NCBI RefSeq assembly: GCF_029891735.1
Contig: NZ_JANQDH010000038.1
Location: 1-64,000 of the forward strand
Reading direction: 5' to 3'
Length of the DNA stretch: 64,000 bases
From: Chrysosporum bergii ANA360D
GTDB taxonomy: Bacteria > Cyanobacteriota > Cyanobacteriia > Cyanobacteriales > Nostocaceae
Below the pieces are notes generated by a model that saw only the letters and a program-made list of their open reading frames with translations, searched no databases and was not told the DNA's origin. Position 1 is the stretch's first letter. Each line of letters opens with the position of its first letter. This document shows positions 49,496 through 57,677 of the stretch, one piece after another. The position numbers and the translations under genes are program-made.

Positions 49496-50083
49496 ATGAC
49501 CATAGCGACAACAAGGGAAGATCACGAAGAACATCACCCAGATTTACGCATCTGGGGGCTATTGACTTTTCTCTGTTCTGAATCATTGATGTTTGGGGGC
49601 TTTTTTGCCACTTACTTATTCTTTAGAGGCATTACTGAAGTTTGGCCTCCAGAAGGAACAGAAGTAGAACTGTTTTTACCCACCATTAACACCATTATTC
49701 TGCTATCTAGTAGTTTCGTCATTCATTTAGGTGATGTGGCGATTAAAAAGAATAATGTCAAAGCCATGCGGTTTTGGTATCTTGTCACCGCAGTGATGGG
49801 AACAGTTTTCCTATTTGGTCAGGTTTATGAGTACATGAATTTGGGATATGGGCTGACTGCTAACGTTTTCTCCAACTGCTTTTATATCATGACTGGGTTC
49901 CACGGTCTACACGTGTTTGTGGGACTGTTATTGATTTTAGGTGTAGTGTGGCGATCGCGTCGTCCCGGTCATTATTCTGCTACCAAACACACTGGTATTG
50001 AAATGGCAGAAATCTATTGGCACTTTGTAGATATTATCTGGATTGTTTTATTCACTTTAATCTACATTTTGACCTTGTTTTAA
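49496..50083 (+). CDS. coxC: Cytochrome c oxidase subunit III
   Basis: The 195-residue subunit III has five membrane helices. The family motifs GGFFATYLFFRGITEVWP, MTGFHGLHVFVGLLLI and AEIYWHFVDIIWIVLF are present. The N-terminus is polar (TTREDHEEHHPDLRIWG). It closes the coxBAC operon. Confidence 0.97.
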   Translation: MTIATTREDHEEHHPDLRIWGLLTFLCSESLMFGGFFATYLFFRGITEVWPPEGTEVELFLPTINTIILLSSSFVIHLGDVAIKKNNVKAMRFWYLVTAVMGTVFLFGQVYEYMNLGYGLTANVFSNCFYIMTGFHGLHVFVGLLLILGVVWRSRRPGHYSATKHTGIEMAEIYWHFVDIIWIVLFTLIYILTLF

Positions 50084-50159
50084 GGTATGAGGGAGTAGGG
50101 ATTATTGATTTACCCTATTCCCTACCTTCTGTACACCTTAACCAACTAAAGAAATTGTT

Positions 50160-50645
50160 ATGCTGGAAACAAATAAATTTTCCTGGTTTCAGGTTCCAGA
50201 AGATGTCAAAAAATTATTAATTTTGGCAACACAAACCTGGGAAAACACCTCACAATCAGAACAATATATTCATCAAGCCTTAGCTAAAGCCGGGGAAAAT
50301 ACAGATATTTTAGTATCAGCCTACAGATTTTTTTATTACAAGAATAATTATCCCCTAGCGCTACAAACAGCAGTTAAAGTTTTAGATAAGATTAAACAAG
50401 TAGAGAACTTTCCAGATGATTGGGAACAACTCCAGCCCATATTAATGCAACGGCAAGAGCAGCCCCAAATCAGACTATACTTAAACGCTTATGCCGCTTC
50501 TGGATTGGTATTAGCAAAATTAGGGGAAATCGAGCAGGCCAAAGAAATCATGAACAAAGTCAAACAAATTGACAAACACAATGATTTTGGTGCCGGAATC
50601 CTGCTGGATATTTTAACACGTCCAGCCGATAATGACCATGAATAA
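50160..50645 (+). CDS. Helical TPR-like protein downstream of coxC
   Basis: A 161-residue, soluble, mainly helical protein. Repeats such as AYRFFYYKNNYPLALQTAV and YAASGLVLAKLGEIEQAKEI resemble TPR units. It follows coxC by 76 bp and precedes a run of small genes leading to a nitrogenase-associated protein. The same order suggests a nif- or heterocyst-linked assembly role. Function unknown. Confidence 0.7.
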   Translation: MLETNKFSWFQVPEDVKKLLILATQTWENTSQSEQYIHQALAKAGENTDILVSAYRFFYYKNNYPLALQTAVKVLDKIKQVENFPDDWEQLQPILMQRQEQPQIRLYLNAYAASGLVLAKLGEIEQAKEIMNKVKQIDKHNDFGAGILLDILTRPADNDHE

Positions 50646-50669
50646 ATTCACTATCAACCATCAATAGCC

Positions 50670-50831
50670 ATGAATAATTTTCCCATTAATCAACCAGTGG
50701 TAATATCGGAAAATTCTAACCCTTTCCTGCCGATGCTACCCATCAATACTTTACCTCTCATTCCCCCAATCCCTAATAACTTAACTCCTCCTAAATTGGT
50801 GCTTTCCCAATCTTCCCAACTTATGATTTAA
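50670..50831 (+). CDS. 53-residue Pro-rich small protein (possible)
   Basis: ATG 50670 opens a frame of 53 codons rich in Pro, Asn, Leu and Ile (FLPMLPINTLPLIPPIPN). It fills the gap between the TPR-like gene (stop 50645) and the cupin gene (start 50834), leaving only two bases before the latter. The tight packing supports a real gene. The lack of a clear ribosome site argues against it. No family recognised. Confidence 0.4.
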   Translation: MNNFPINQPVVISENSNPFLPMLPINTLPLIPPIPNNLTPPKLVLSQSSQLMI

Positions 50832-50833
50832 TA

Positions 50834-51448
50834 ATGATTAAAGGTCAGGATTGGCTAGTAACTGCCAACGGTAAATATCAGGCTTGTAAATCCCTCAGAG
50901 CATGGAATTTATTACGGGAAAATTATCGTCTATATCGGTTTTTAACCGAAGTAGAGGATGTTCTCAATGGGGTAGAAGATCAATCTAGTCATCTACCAGA
51001 AATCCGTATGCTTGTCAGACGCTTAATTGTCAATTCCTACTGGGTACAAACTCAGTATGTATCACCCTCTTCCCAAACGGGATACTCAGTTTTACTTTTG
51101 TATGATGAATTGGGTTTTCCCCTAACTGTGCAAACGGTAACATTTGCGCCGGGAACTCGTTCAAATATACATAATCATGGAACCTGGGGAGTAGTCGCAG
51201 TCTTAAAAGGTCAGGAAAAAAACACATTTTGGCGACGTGTTCATAACCCTGACTTTCCAGACCAAATTGCACCTACCGGAGAAATAACTTTATTTCCAGG
51301 AGATATTGTCAGCTTAACCCCTGATGCAATTCATAGTGTGGAAGCAATGGGTGAAGAACCAACTGTGACTTTTAACGTGTATGGGGAAACTGACCCAGAA
51401 CAGAGGTTTGAGTTTGACCCAGTTACCCATAAGGCTAAAAAGTTTTGA
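50834..51448 (+). CDS. Cupin protein of cysteine-dioxygenase type
   Basis: A 204-residue single-cupin protein. The metal-binding motif PGTRSNIHNHGTWGVVAVLKG lies near 109-128 with two His, and a third is in PDAIHSVEAM near 174. This matches the non-haem-iron fold of cysteine or thiol dioxygenases. It is directly followed by an ArsC-like nitrogenase-associated gene and may supply sulfite-type or thiol chemistry for cluster metabolism. The substrate is inferred, not shown. Confidence 0.75.
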   Translation: MIKGQDWLVTANGKYQACKSLRAWNLLRENYRLYRFLTEVEDVLNGVEDQSSHLPEIRMLVRRLIVNSYWVQTQYVSPSSQTGYSVLLLYDELGFPLTVQTVTFAPGTRSNIHNHGTWGVVAVLKGQEKNTFWRRVHNPDFPDQIAPTGEITLFPGDIVSLTPDAIHSVEAMGEEPTVTFNVYGETDPEQRFEFDPVTHKAKKF

Positions 51449-51474
51449 TGATTTCAAAATTGGGAGTAAATGCA

Positions 51475-51942
51475 ATGGCTAAAGTGATTTTCTATGAAAA
51501 GCCTGGTTGCAAAGGTGGTGTAAAGCAAAAAGTTTTACTCACAGCAGCTGGTCATGAAGTTGTAGTATGTAACCTGCTGAAAGAACCTTGGACAGTTGAG
51601 CGCTTGCGGTCTTTTTTTGGTCATCGCCCCGTGGCTGAATGGTTTAATCGTTCTGCGCCCAAAATCAAATCTGGTGAAGTCGTTCCAGAAATCATTGATG
51701 AACAAACAGCCTTAAAACTAATGCTAGAAGATCCTTTGTTAATTCGCCGTCCCTTAATAGAAGTAGACAGTCGTCGTGAAGTAGGTTTCGATGTGGAAAC
51801 AATAGATGCTTGGATTGGCTTACAGCCTGTGGATGATTCCTTAAAAGCACTTAGCGAAAGCCTCATGAGTCAGAATTTACAAGGCTGCACCCACGGTCAC
51901 AGTCATGACCACCATCATGATCAAGGTGGTTGTAAGCATTAG
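51475..51942 (+). CDS. ArsC-like nitrogenase-associated protein
   Basis: A 155-residue member of the ArsC/Spx-like family called nitrogenase-associated protein in diazotrophs. MAKVIFYEKPGCKGGVKQKV carries the CxxxxxQ pattern of ArsC-like thiols; DPLLIRRPLIEVDSRREVGF is the conserved C-terminal block. The tail is His-rich (THGHSHDHHHDQGG), suggesting metal binding. I chose ATG 51475, with GGGAG upstream; an ATG ten codons earlier overlaps the cupin stop. It ends the run that starts at fdxB. Confidence 0.88.
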   Translation: MAKVIFYEKPGCKGGVKQKVLLTAAGHEVVVCNLLKEPWTVERLRSFFGHRPVAEWFNRSAPKIKSGEVVPEIIDEQTALKLMLEDPLLIRRPLIEVDSRREVGFDVETIDAWIGLQPVDDSLKALSESLMSQNLQGCTHGHSHDHHHDQGGCKH

Positions 51943-51970
51943 GAAAATAGGTTGAGATTTTTCACGCTTC

Positions 51971-51999
51971 CAGGGGATAGTTTTCCCTGACATTTTTTG
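51971..51999 (+). terminator. Terminator after the nitrogenase-associated gene
   Basis: CAGGG (51971-51975) and CCCTG (51985-51989) form a stem that is followed by ACATTTTTT. Confidence 0.75.
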
Positions 52000-52025
52000 G
52001 TATTGAGCTTCTCTCATCTGCGTCT

Positions 52026-52048
52026 GGGGGGTTAGGAACTAACCCCCC
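52026..52048. repeat. Perfect 10-bp palindrome
   Basis: GGGGGGTTAG (52026-52035) and CTAACCCCCC (52039-52048) with a 3-base loop. No T-run follows. The rest of 51943-52229 shows no gene. Confidence 0.8.
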
Positions 52049-52229
52049 GGTAGTTTATGGTAATTGAGCGCAGTCGAAATTCAGGACAAGTTTGATATTT
52101 TCCTCATTCAATAGTTAGATATTTTCTTTATGGCATTAGTTAGAAGTAATTGCACCCATCAACTTTTAAGGTGAGTTTAGGGGTCAAGACACCTCATCAA
52201 TCAATTCAAAAATTCCAGGATTGACACTA

Positions 52230-52604
52230 ATGTCTATAGAACAACTAAGCTTAAATCAAGTTAACCGCGATCTGAGGGATTGTATTCAAAACTGCTGGGA
52301 CTGTCATAGTATTTGCCTAAATACTGTGACATATTGCCTGCAAGAAGGCGGTCGTCATGCAGACCCCAATCACATCCGGCTCATGCTTGATTGCGCCGAG
52401 ATTTGCAGCACCAGTGCTAATTTTATGCTGCGAAATTCGGATTTACACACTCGTACCTGCGATGTTTGTGCTATGGTATGTGAGCGCTGTGCAGATGACT
52501 GCGACAGTATAGGCAGTAATGGTCAGATGAAAGCCTGCGCGGATATGTGTCGTCGTTGTGCTGAATCCTGTAGAAGATTAGCAATGACCACAAGAATGGG
52601 ATAA
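52230..52604 (+). CDS. Four-helix-bundle Cys-rich copper-binding-type protein (DUF326/Csp-like)
   Basis: The 124-residue protein has 14 or so Cys in the spacing of four-helix copper storage proteins: CIQNCWDCHSIC, then CAEICSTSANFM, then CDVCAMVCERCADDC, then CADMCRRCAESC. Csp relatives store Cu(I) inside a bundle through these Cys. Being downstream of a cytochrome oxidase operon, it could buffer copper for CuA/CuB assembly; that link is inference. I chose ATG 52230 over a TTG three codons upstream. Confidence 0.85.
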   Translation: MSIEQLSLNQVNRDLRDCIQNCWDCHSICLNTVTYCLQEGGRHADPNHIRLMLDCAEICSTSANFMLRNSDLHTRTCDVCAMVCERCADDCDSIGSNGQMKACADMCRRCAESCRRLAMTTRMG

Positions 52605-52742
52605 AAAGCTCGTCCTTCTAGGACGGCTTTTTAGTTATGATGCAGGAGCAGTCCCCATGGGGCATCGGTCAGACTACTTCGGTAGCAGGTTGCAGTGAAC
52701 CGTCAAGAATCACCTACCTTCTGGGTCTGTGAGTAGGTCAAA
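52605..52742 (+). mobile_element. IS605-type right end / omega-RNA-like module, copy b (deleted)
   Basis: AGCTCGTCCTTCTAGGACG and CATGGGGCATCGG match the start of copy c; then 29 bases are missing (copy c positions between CATCGG and TCAGAC) and TCAGACTACTTCGGTAGCA, GTTGCAGTGAACCGTCAAG continue the match. The terminal hairpin (CACCTACC / GAGTAGG) is eroded. The first hairpin (GTCCT-TCT-AGGAC followed by GGCTTTTT) doubles as the terminator of the copper-protein gene. The rest of the gap to 52886 has no gene. Confidence 0.75.
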
Positions 52743-52886
52743 GCTACGTAAATCATCTTGAGACACAAGATACTCCCGTTAATCCCTGGGGATGTAACGG
52801 GAGAAGAAATTAAACATATCCGCGGCTGATGGAGTAAATTTTCCGTAAGTTTTCCTCAGATATGTAGTTTATTTATCTTTTGTTTT

Positions 52887-54239
52887 TTACAAAGCTCCAG
52901 CAGCCGTTTTATCTAGTACTCCTCCACTCAAATGACTGGTAATATTCATTGCTTGTACCACTGGTAAACCATTTAATCCAGATGGGTAATCAATGACGCT
53001 AACAGCACCGTTACCTTGGCGGAAGTTCCAGAAGTTAGTTGTTGGCAAACCTAGAATATGGCAGAGTAAGGTTTTATTAGTGGCATCGTGAGCTACTATT
53101 AATCCTGTTTTGAGTTGATTTGTTAATGCCTGTTGTACAATTAACTGCCAAGTTGTCACACTACGCTCCCAAACTTGCTGTAAATTTTCTCCTTCAGGCA
53201 TTTGTACTTCTGCTGGTGTGAGTCGCCAGCGTTGCAACTCTCCGGGGAATTCTTGTTCTATTTCTGTTTCTAGTTTTCCTTCCCAAAGTCCATGACTGAT
53301 TTCTTTTAAACCCTGTTGTAATTGCAAATTCACTTGAGGATGGTGGGCTAAAATCAACTCTGCTGTTTCTTTGGGACGCTGCATGGAACTACTAACAGCA
53401 AAGTCAATAGGCACTTTCCGCAGAAATTCTCCTGCTGTTTGTGCCTGTTTTCTGCCATTATCATTCAGGGGGATATCAATTTGACCCTGAAATCTGGTCT
53501 GGCGATTCCATTCTGTTTCTCCATGACGTACTAATAACAACCGCACTCCCTGATGATGGGGTCGCAAGGAGGGAAGAGTATCTCCCAGGTGTTGCGTTTG
53601 GTTCATGGATTCTAGCTGCACTGGTTCTCCTAAACCGCCAGTAAAATTCAGTACGCTAATACCACAGTTAGATTGCTGTAAGCAATGGTAACGACTAGGG
53701 GGAATACCTAAAGCTGTACTGATGAGAGCGCGATTAATGCCATTATGGGCGACTATGAGAATGGTTTGTCCTTGATGAAGGGGCAGAATTTCTTGCCAAA
53801 ACAACCGCGCTTGTTCATAAATAGCCAAGACAGGAAAATGTTCTCTTGTACCTTGCCCATCTTTCACTAACATCCGCAGTTCATGAGGACGTTCTTTCCA
53901 GATTTGGTAGTCTTCGCTAAACTTGTCTTTAACCTCAGCACTAAGCATTTCTGCCCACAAAGGCAAGTCAATTTCCATTAGATGATGGGAAACTTGCGGA
54001 CTAACAGACTGTGTGGAATTAGTGATTAACTCACTATAAATAATTTCTGCTGTTTTTTTAGCCCGTTGCAAAGGGCTGCTATAAATAGCACTAAATAAAA
54101 TATTGCTGAGGGCTTTTCCTGCTTGACTGGCATCCTCACAACCTTTGTCTGTTAAAATTGATATGTCTGTGCGTCCTTGGATGCGCCGCTCGGTGTTATA
54201 GCTGCTTTGTCCGTGGCGCACAATGATGACACGAGTCAT
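52887..54239 (-). CDS. Double histidine-phosphatase domain protein (phosphoglycerate-mutase-like)
   Basis: A 450-residue protein with two complete histidine-phosphatase domains in tandem. Each has the RHG box: VRHGQSSYNTE near 8 and VRHGETEWNRQTR near 234. Each has the second catalytic His in VAHNGINRALI and VAHDATNKTLL. Such fused forms occur in cyanobacteria and plants. Substrates may be phosphoglycerate, sugar phosphates or phosphoserine and cannot be told. GGAGGG eight bases before ATG 54239 sets the start, not the earlier TTG. Confidence 0.88.
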   Translation of the reverse strand: MTRVIIVRHGQSSYNTERRIQGRTDISILTDKGCEDASQAGKALSNILFSAIYSSPLQRAKKTAEIIYSELITNSTQSVSPQVSHHLMEIDLPLWAEMLSAEVKDKFSEDYQIWKERPHELRMLVKDGQGTREHFPVLAIYEQARLFWQEILPLHQGQTILIVAHNGINRALISTALGIPPSRYHCLQQSNCGISVLNFTGGLGEPVQLESMNQTQHLGDTLPSLRPHHQGVRLLLVRHGETEWNRQTRFQGQIDIPLNDNGRKQAQTAGEFLRKVPIDFAVSSSMQRPKETAELILAHHPQVNLQLQQGLKEISHGLWEGKLETEIEQEFPGELQRWRLTPAEVQMPEGENLQQVWERSVTTWQLIVQQALTNQLKTGLIVAHDATNKTLLCHILGLPTTNFWNFRQGNGAVSVIDYPSGLNGLPVVQAMNITSHLSGGVLDKTAAGAL

Positions 54240-54340
54240 CTCTGTTGCCCTCCTATATCTCAAGGAATCATTCTACCCTGAAAATACCGCGATCGCCCGA
54301 TCAGTTTCTCATGAGTGCATTTCACACACCAGGTACTACA

Positions 54341-54357
54341 GCGGGCTGGATGCCCGC
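54341..54357. repeat. Short palindromic repeat (GGATGC family)
   Basis: GCGGGC-TGGAT-GCCCGC in the 154-bp gap between the phosphatase gene and proS. Confidence 0.6.
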
Positions 54358-54393
54358 GCCACAAAATAGTAAGAATTTATACTTATATTTCCC

Positions 54394-56199
54394 TTATCTT
54401 GAATCTGCTGTAATCCACTGTTGCAGTGTATTTACCACTTCCTCAATGGCTATTTCTTGAGATTCACGAGTGGCTCGTTTTACCACTTCTACCTTACCAT
54501 TGGCAATAGCCCGACCCGTGACTATTCTGTAGGGGATGCCTATTAAATCGGCATCTTTGAATTTTACTCCCGCTCGTTCATCTCGGTCATCCAGTAATGT
54601 TTCTACACCAGCTTGGTTAAGTTGAGTGTAAAGTTTTTCCGCAACTTCCACTTGTTGAGCATCTTTGATGTTAGGAATTGTGACTATGGCGTGGTAAGGG
54701 GCGATGGCCACTGGCCAAATAATGCCGTTTTCATCATAAGATTGTTCCACAGCAGATTGTGCCAATCTAGATACACCCACCCCATAGCAACCCATAAACA
54801 GGGGGTGTTCTTCTCCTTGTTCGTTTGTATACGTTGCTCCCATGGCTTGGGAATATTTTGTACCCAATTGGAAAATATGCCCTACTTCAATTCCTCTGGC
54901 TGTTTGTAGAGTTTGGCTGGGGTCATGAATTGCGCGATCGCCTGGTCTGGCTTTACGCACATCTACTTTTGCATTTGGTAATTTAAACTGCTCTCCCCAG
55001 TTAGCACCAACAACATGATACCCGGTTTGATTAGCACCAGTGACAAAGTTTTTTAAATCAACTGCTGTTTGGTCAACTAAGCGCAGGAACTGGGAATGTA
55101 ACTGTTTATGACCATTAATATACTCATCTGCCAAGTCCGGGGCAATATAACCTAAAGGTAAAGATTTACTTGCCCATTTTTCTTGAGTTTCCCCATCGGG
55201 TACACTCAAAGAAATTATGGTTTTAGCGCCATAATTACCAGCTAGTTTAGTCAACTCATTCTGTAACTTAACTTCATTGACTTCTTGATCACCGCGAATA
55301 CTCACCAGTACTAACACCGTCAGTCCATTGTCATAAACTGTTTGGTAAATCACGTTTTTAACAACTTGCGTGGGAGAACACCGGAGAAAACCACAAACCT
55401 TTTCTATGGTTTCTGTTCCTGGTGTTTCCTGTTTTTCGTAGCTTGTAAAGGGTGAAAGCTCCGCATCAATGGGTAAAGAAATGGCTTTTTCCACATTAGC
55501 GGCATATTTACCATCTTCAGTGTAGAGAACCTCATCCTCTCCTGCTTCCGCCAACACCATAAATTCTGTAGAACCAGAACCGCCAATAGCGCCAGAGTCA
55601 GCCTCCACTGCCCGAAACGCCAAACCACAACGGCGTAACATATTACTATAGGCTTGATACATATCTTGGTAGGTTGCCTTAAGGCTGACTTGATCCACAT
55701 GGAAGGAGTAGCCGTCCTTCATAATAAATTCCCTTCCCCGCATCAAACCAAAACGGGGGCGAATTTCATCGCGGAATTTAGTTTGAATTTGATATAAATG
55801 TAACGGCAGTTGCCGATAAGAGCGAATCATATCCCTGGCAATAGTCGTGATCACTTCCTCATGGGTCGGCCCCAGTCCTAATTTTTGTTGGCGGCGGTCG
55901 ATGAGGGAAAACATGATTCCCTCTGCTTTGGTGTAGGTATCCCAACGTCCCGACTCTTGCCACAATTCAGATGGTTGTAATTGGGGTAAGAGACATTCTT
56001 GCGCCCCTGTGGCGTTCATTTCTGCCCGGACAATTTGGGAAACCTTTTGTAATACCCGCCACATCAAAGGCAAGTAAGCATAAATACCGCTACCGATGCG
56101 ACGAATGTAACCTGCACGCAGTAATAATTTATGGCTGGGAATCTCCGCATCAGCCGGATCATCCCTGAGTGTAACGAATAATATTTGTGACAGTCGCAT
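54394..56199 (-). CDS. proS: Prolyl-tRNA synthetase
   Basis: Class II synthetase of 601 residues, bacterial type with an editing insert. Class II motif 1 and the motif 2 loop ([21 protein letters not shown]) and motif 3 ([13 protein letters not shown]) are present, as is the C-terminal anticodon-binding domain ([13 protein letters not shown]...[13 protein letters not shown]). The start [20 protein letters not shown] is the family norm. Confidence 0.97.
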   Translation of the reverse strand: MRLSQILFVTLRDDPADAEIPSHKLLLRAGYIRRIGSGIYAYLPLMWRVLQKVSQIVRAEMNATGAQECLLPQLQPSELWQESGRWDTYTKAEGIMFSLIDRRQQKLGLGPTHEEVITTIARDMIRSYRQLPLHLYQIQTKFRDEIRPRFGLMRGREFIMKDGYSFHVDQVSLKATYQDMYQAYSNMLRRCGLAFRAVEADSGAIGGSGSTEFMVLAEAGEDEVLYTEDGKYAANVEKAISLPIDAELSPFTSYEKQETPGTETIEKVCGFLRCSPTQVVKNVIYQTVYDNGLTVLVLVSIRGDQEVNEVKLQNELTKLAGNYGAKTIISLSVPDGETQEKWASKSLPLGYIAPDLADEYINGHKQLHSQFLRLVDQTAVDLKNFVTGANQTGYHVVGANWGEQFKLPNAKVDVRKARPGDRAIHDPSQTLQTARGIEVGHIFQLGTKYSQAMGATYTNEQGEEHPLFMGCYGVGVSRLAQSAVEQSYDENGIIWPVAIAPYHAIVTIPNIKDAQQVEVAEKLYTQLNQAGVETLLDDRDERAGVKFKDADLIGIPYRIVTGRAIANGKVEVVKRATRESQEIAIEEVVNTLQQWITADSR

Positions 56200-56258
56200 C
56201 GTTATTTTTCCTTTTCAAAATTGCTAATTTAAAAAAACACTTAATTTGATAATTTTCC

Positions 56259-57677
56259 ATGTTAGATGTCATTTACCAAGCACAAGCACCCCTAGAATTT
56301 ATTCCTCCGGCTTTTAATCCCTTAGTTCTCAGAGGTTGTCATCTATTACTACCAAGTTGGATCAGGTGGCAAACAGCTATTACCCAAATTGAAGCAGATA
56401 ACGTGGAGGTGTTGGTGGATCTTTATCGCCAGTTTCAAGAGGGTAAGATCCGCTTTTTGTTGGCATTTCGCCATCCCAAAACAGAAGATCCCTTTTGTTT
56501 GGGCTACTTGTTTTCCCAAATTATGCCAAAAGTAGCACGCAAACACCACACACCCTTACAAATGCCCATCCATGCTCATTTTATCTATGATCGCGGCATT
56601 CCTCTTTGGGCGGGTTCCCATGTGGGCTGGATAGCTTCTCGGTTGGGTGGAACTCCCATTCAACGCGGTAAAGCTGACTGGACGGGGTTACGTTCGGCGC
56701 GTGATTTGTTCGCTCACGGGAAATTCCCCATGGCTGCTGCGCCTGAAGGTGCTACTAATAATCTATCGGAAATTATTAGCCCTTTGGAACCCGGTATCGC
56801 CCAATTAGGTTTTTGGTGTGCAGAAGATTTGCAAAAGCAGCAACGCTCTGAACAAGTTCTCATTGTACCAGTTGGAATCAAATATAGTTATGTAACAACT
56901 CCTTGGAGTGCCATTGCCGATCTGTTAAGTGAGTTAGAAGTTGCTAGTGGTGCAGTGGTCAATCCCTCAGCACAAGATCAGCTTCCTAGTTGCGAGTCAC
57001 TTTACCCCAGGTTATTAAGTTTAGCAGAACATCTACTGTGCTTAATGGAACAGTTTTACAAGGGATTTTATCATCAAAATTTTGCCGACGCTCAAACCAT
57101 AGCTCAAGAAACAAGCGATCGCAATCAAGCCCTAGCCATGCGGTTGCAAGCCTTGTTAAATAAAGCCTTACACATATCAGAGGAATATTTTGGATTACAG
57201 CCCAAAGGACAATTAAACGATCGCTGTCGTCGAGTAGAACAAGCGGGTTGGAATTATATCTTTAGGGAAGATTTTAAAGATATTAAAGCATTATCTGCTG
57301 TAGAAAAGGCGTTAGGCGATCGCGTTGCTAACGAAGCCAATGCGCGAATGTGGCACATGAGATTAGTGGAAAGTTTTGTGGCGGTTTCCGGTAGTTACAT
57401 CCGGGAAAAACCTACAGTAGAAAGGTTTGCCGAGACAACTTTAATTTTGTGGCAGATGATTGCTAAAATTAAGGGTAATAAAGCTGTCATGCCTCAGTTA
57501 GGTAAACAACGAGTCCAAATTACCATTGGTCAGCCCATATCAGTATCGGAACGTTACCCACTATATAAAGAAAGTCGTTTGACCGCAAGACAGGCTGTTG
57601 CTGATTTGACCAATGATTTACAGCAAGAAATGGAAAATTTAATTAGGAACACTGATTTTAATCAACCACCTCATTAA
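56259..57677 (+). CDS. Glycerolipid acyltransferase-family (PlsC-like) protein
   Basis: A 472-residue protein. The first ~200 residues carry the acyltransferase pattern: the H-x4-D-type position is YDRGIPLWAGSHVGWI, followed by RLGGTPIQRGKADWTGL and the APEGATNN block (equivalent to PEGT), near 110-165. The second half is helical and unique. The fold suits transfer of acyl groups to lipids; the canonical HX4D is not clear, so activity is uncertain. It overlaps the helicase gene by 20 bp at the 3' ends. It starts 59 bp from proS, divergently. Confidence 0.75.
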   Translation: MLDVIYQAQAPLEFIPPAFNPLVLRGCHLLLPSWIRWQTAITQIEADNVEVLVDLYRQFQEGKIRFLLAFRHPKTEDPFCLGYLFSQIMPKVARKHHTPLQMPIHAHFIYDRGIPLWAGSHVGWIASRLGGTPIQRGKADWTGLRSARDLFAHGKFPMAAAPEGATNNLSEIISPLEPGIAQLGFWCAEDLQKQQRSEQVLIVPVGIKYSYVTTPWSAIADLLSELEVASGAVVNPSAQDQLPSCESLYPRLLSLAEHLLCLMEQFYKGFYHQNFADAQTIAQETSDRNQALAMRLQALLNKALHISEEYFGLQPKGQLNDRCRRVEQAGWNYIFREDFKDIKALSAVEKALGDRVANEANARMWHMRLVESFVAVSGSYIREKPTVERFAETTLILWQMIAKIKGNKAVMPQLGKQRVQITIGQPISVSERYPLYKESRLTARQAVADLTNDLQQEMENLIRNTDFNQPPH

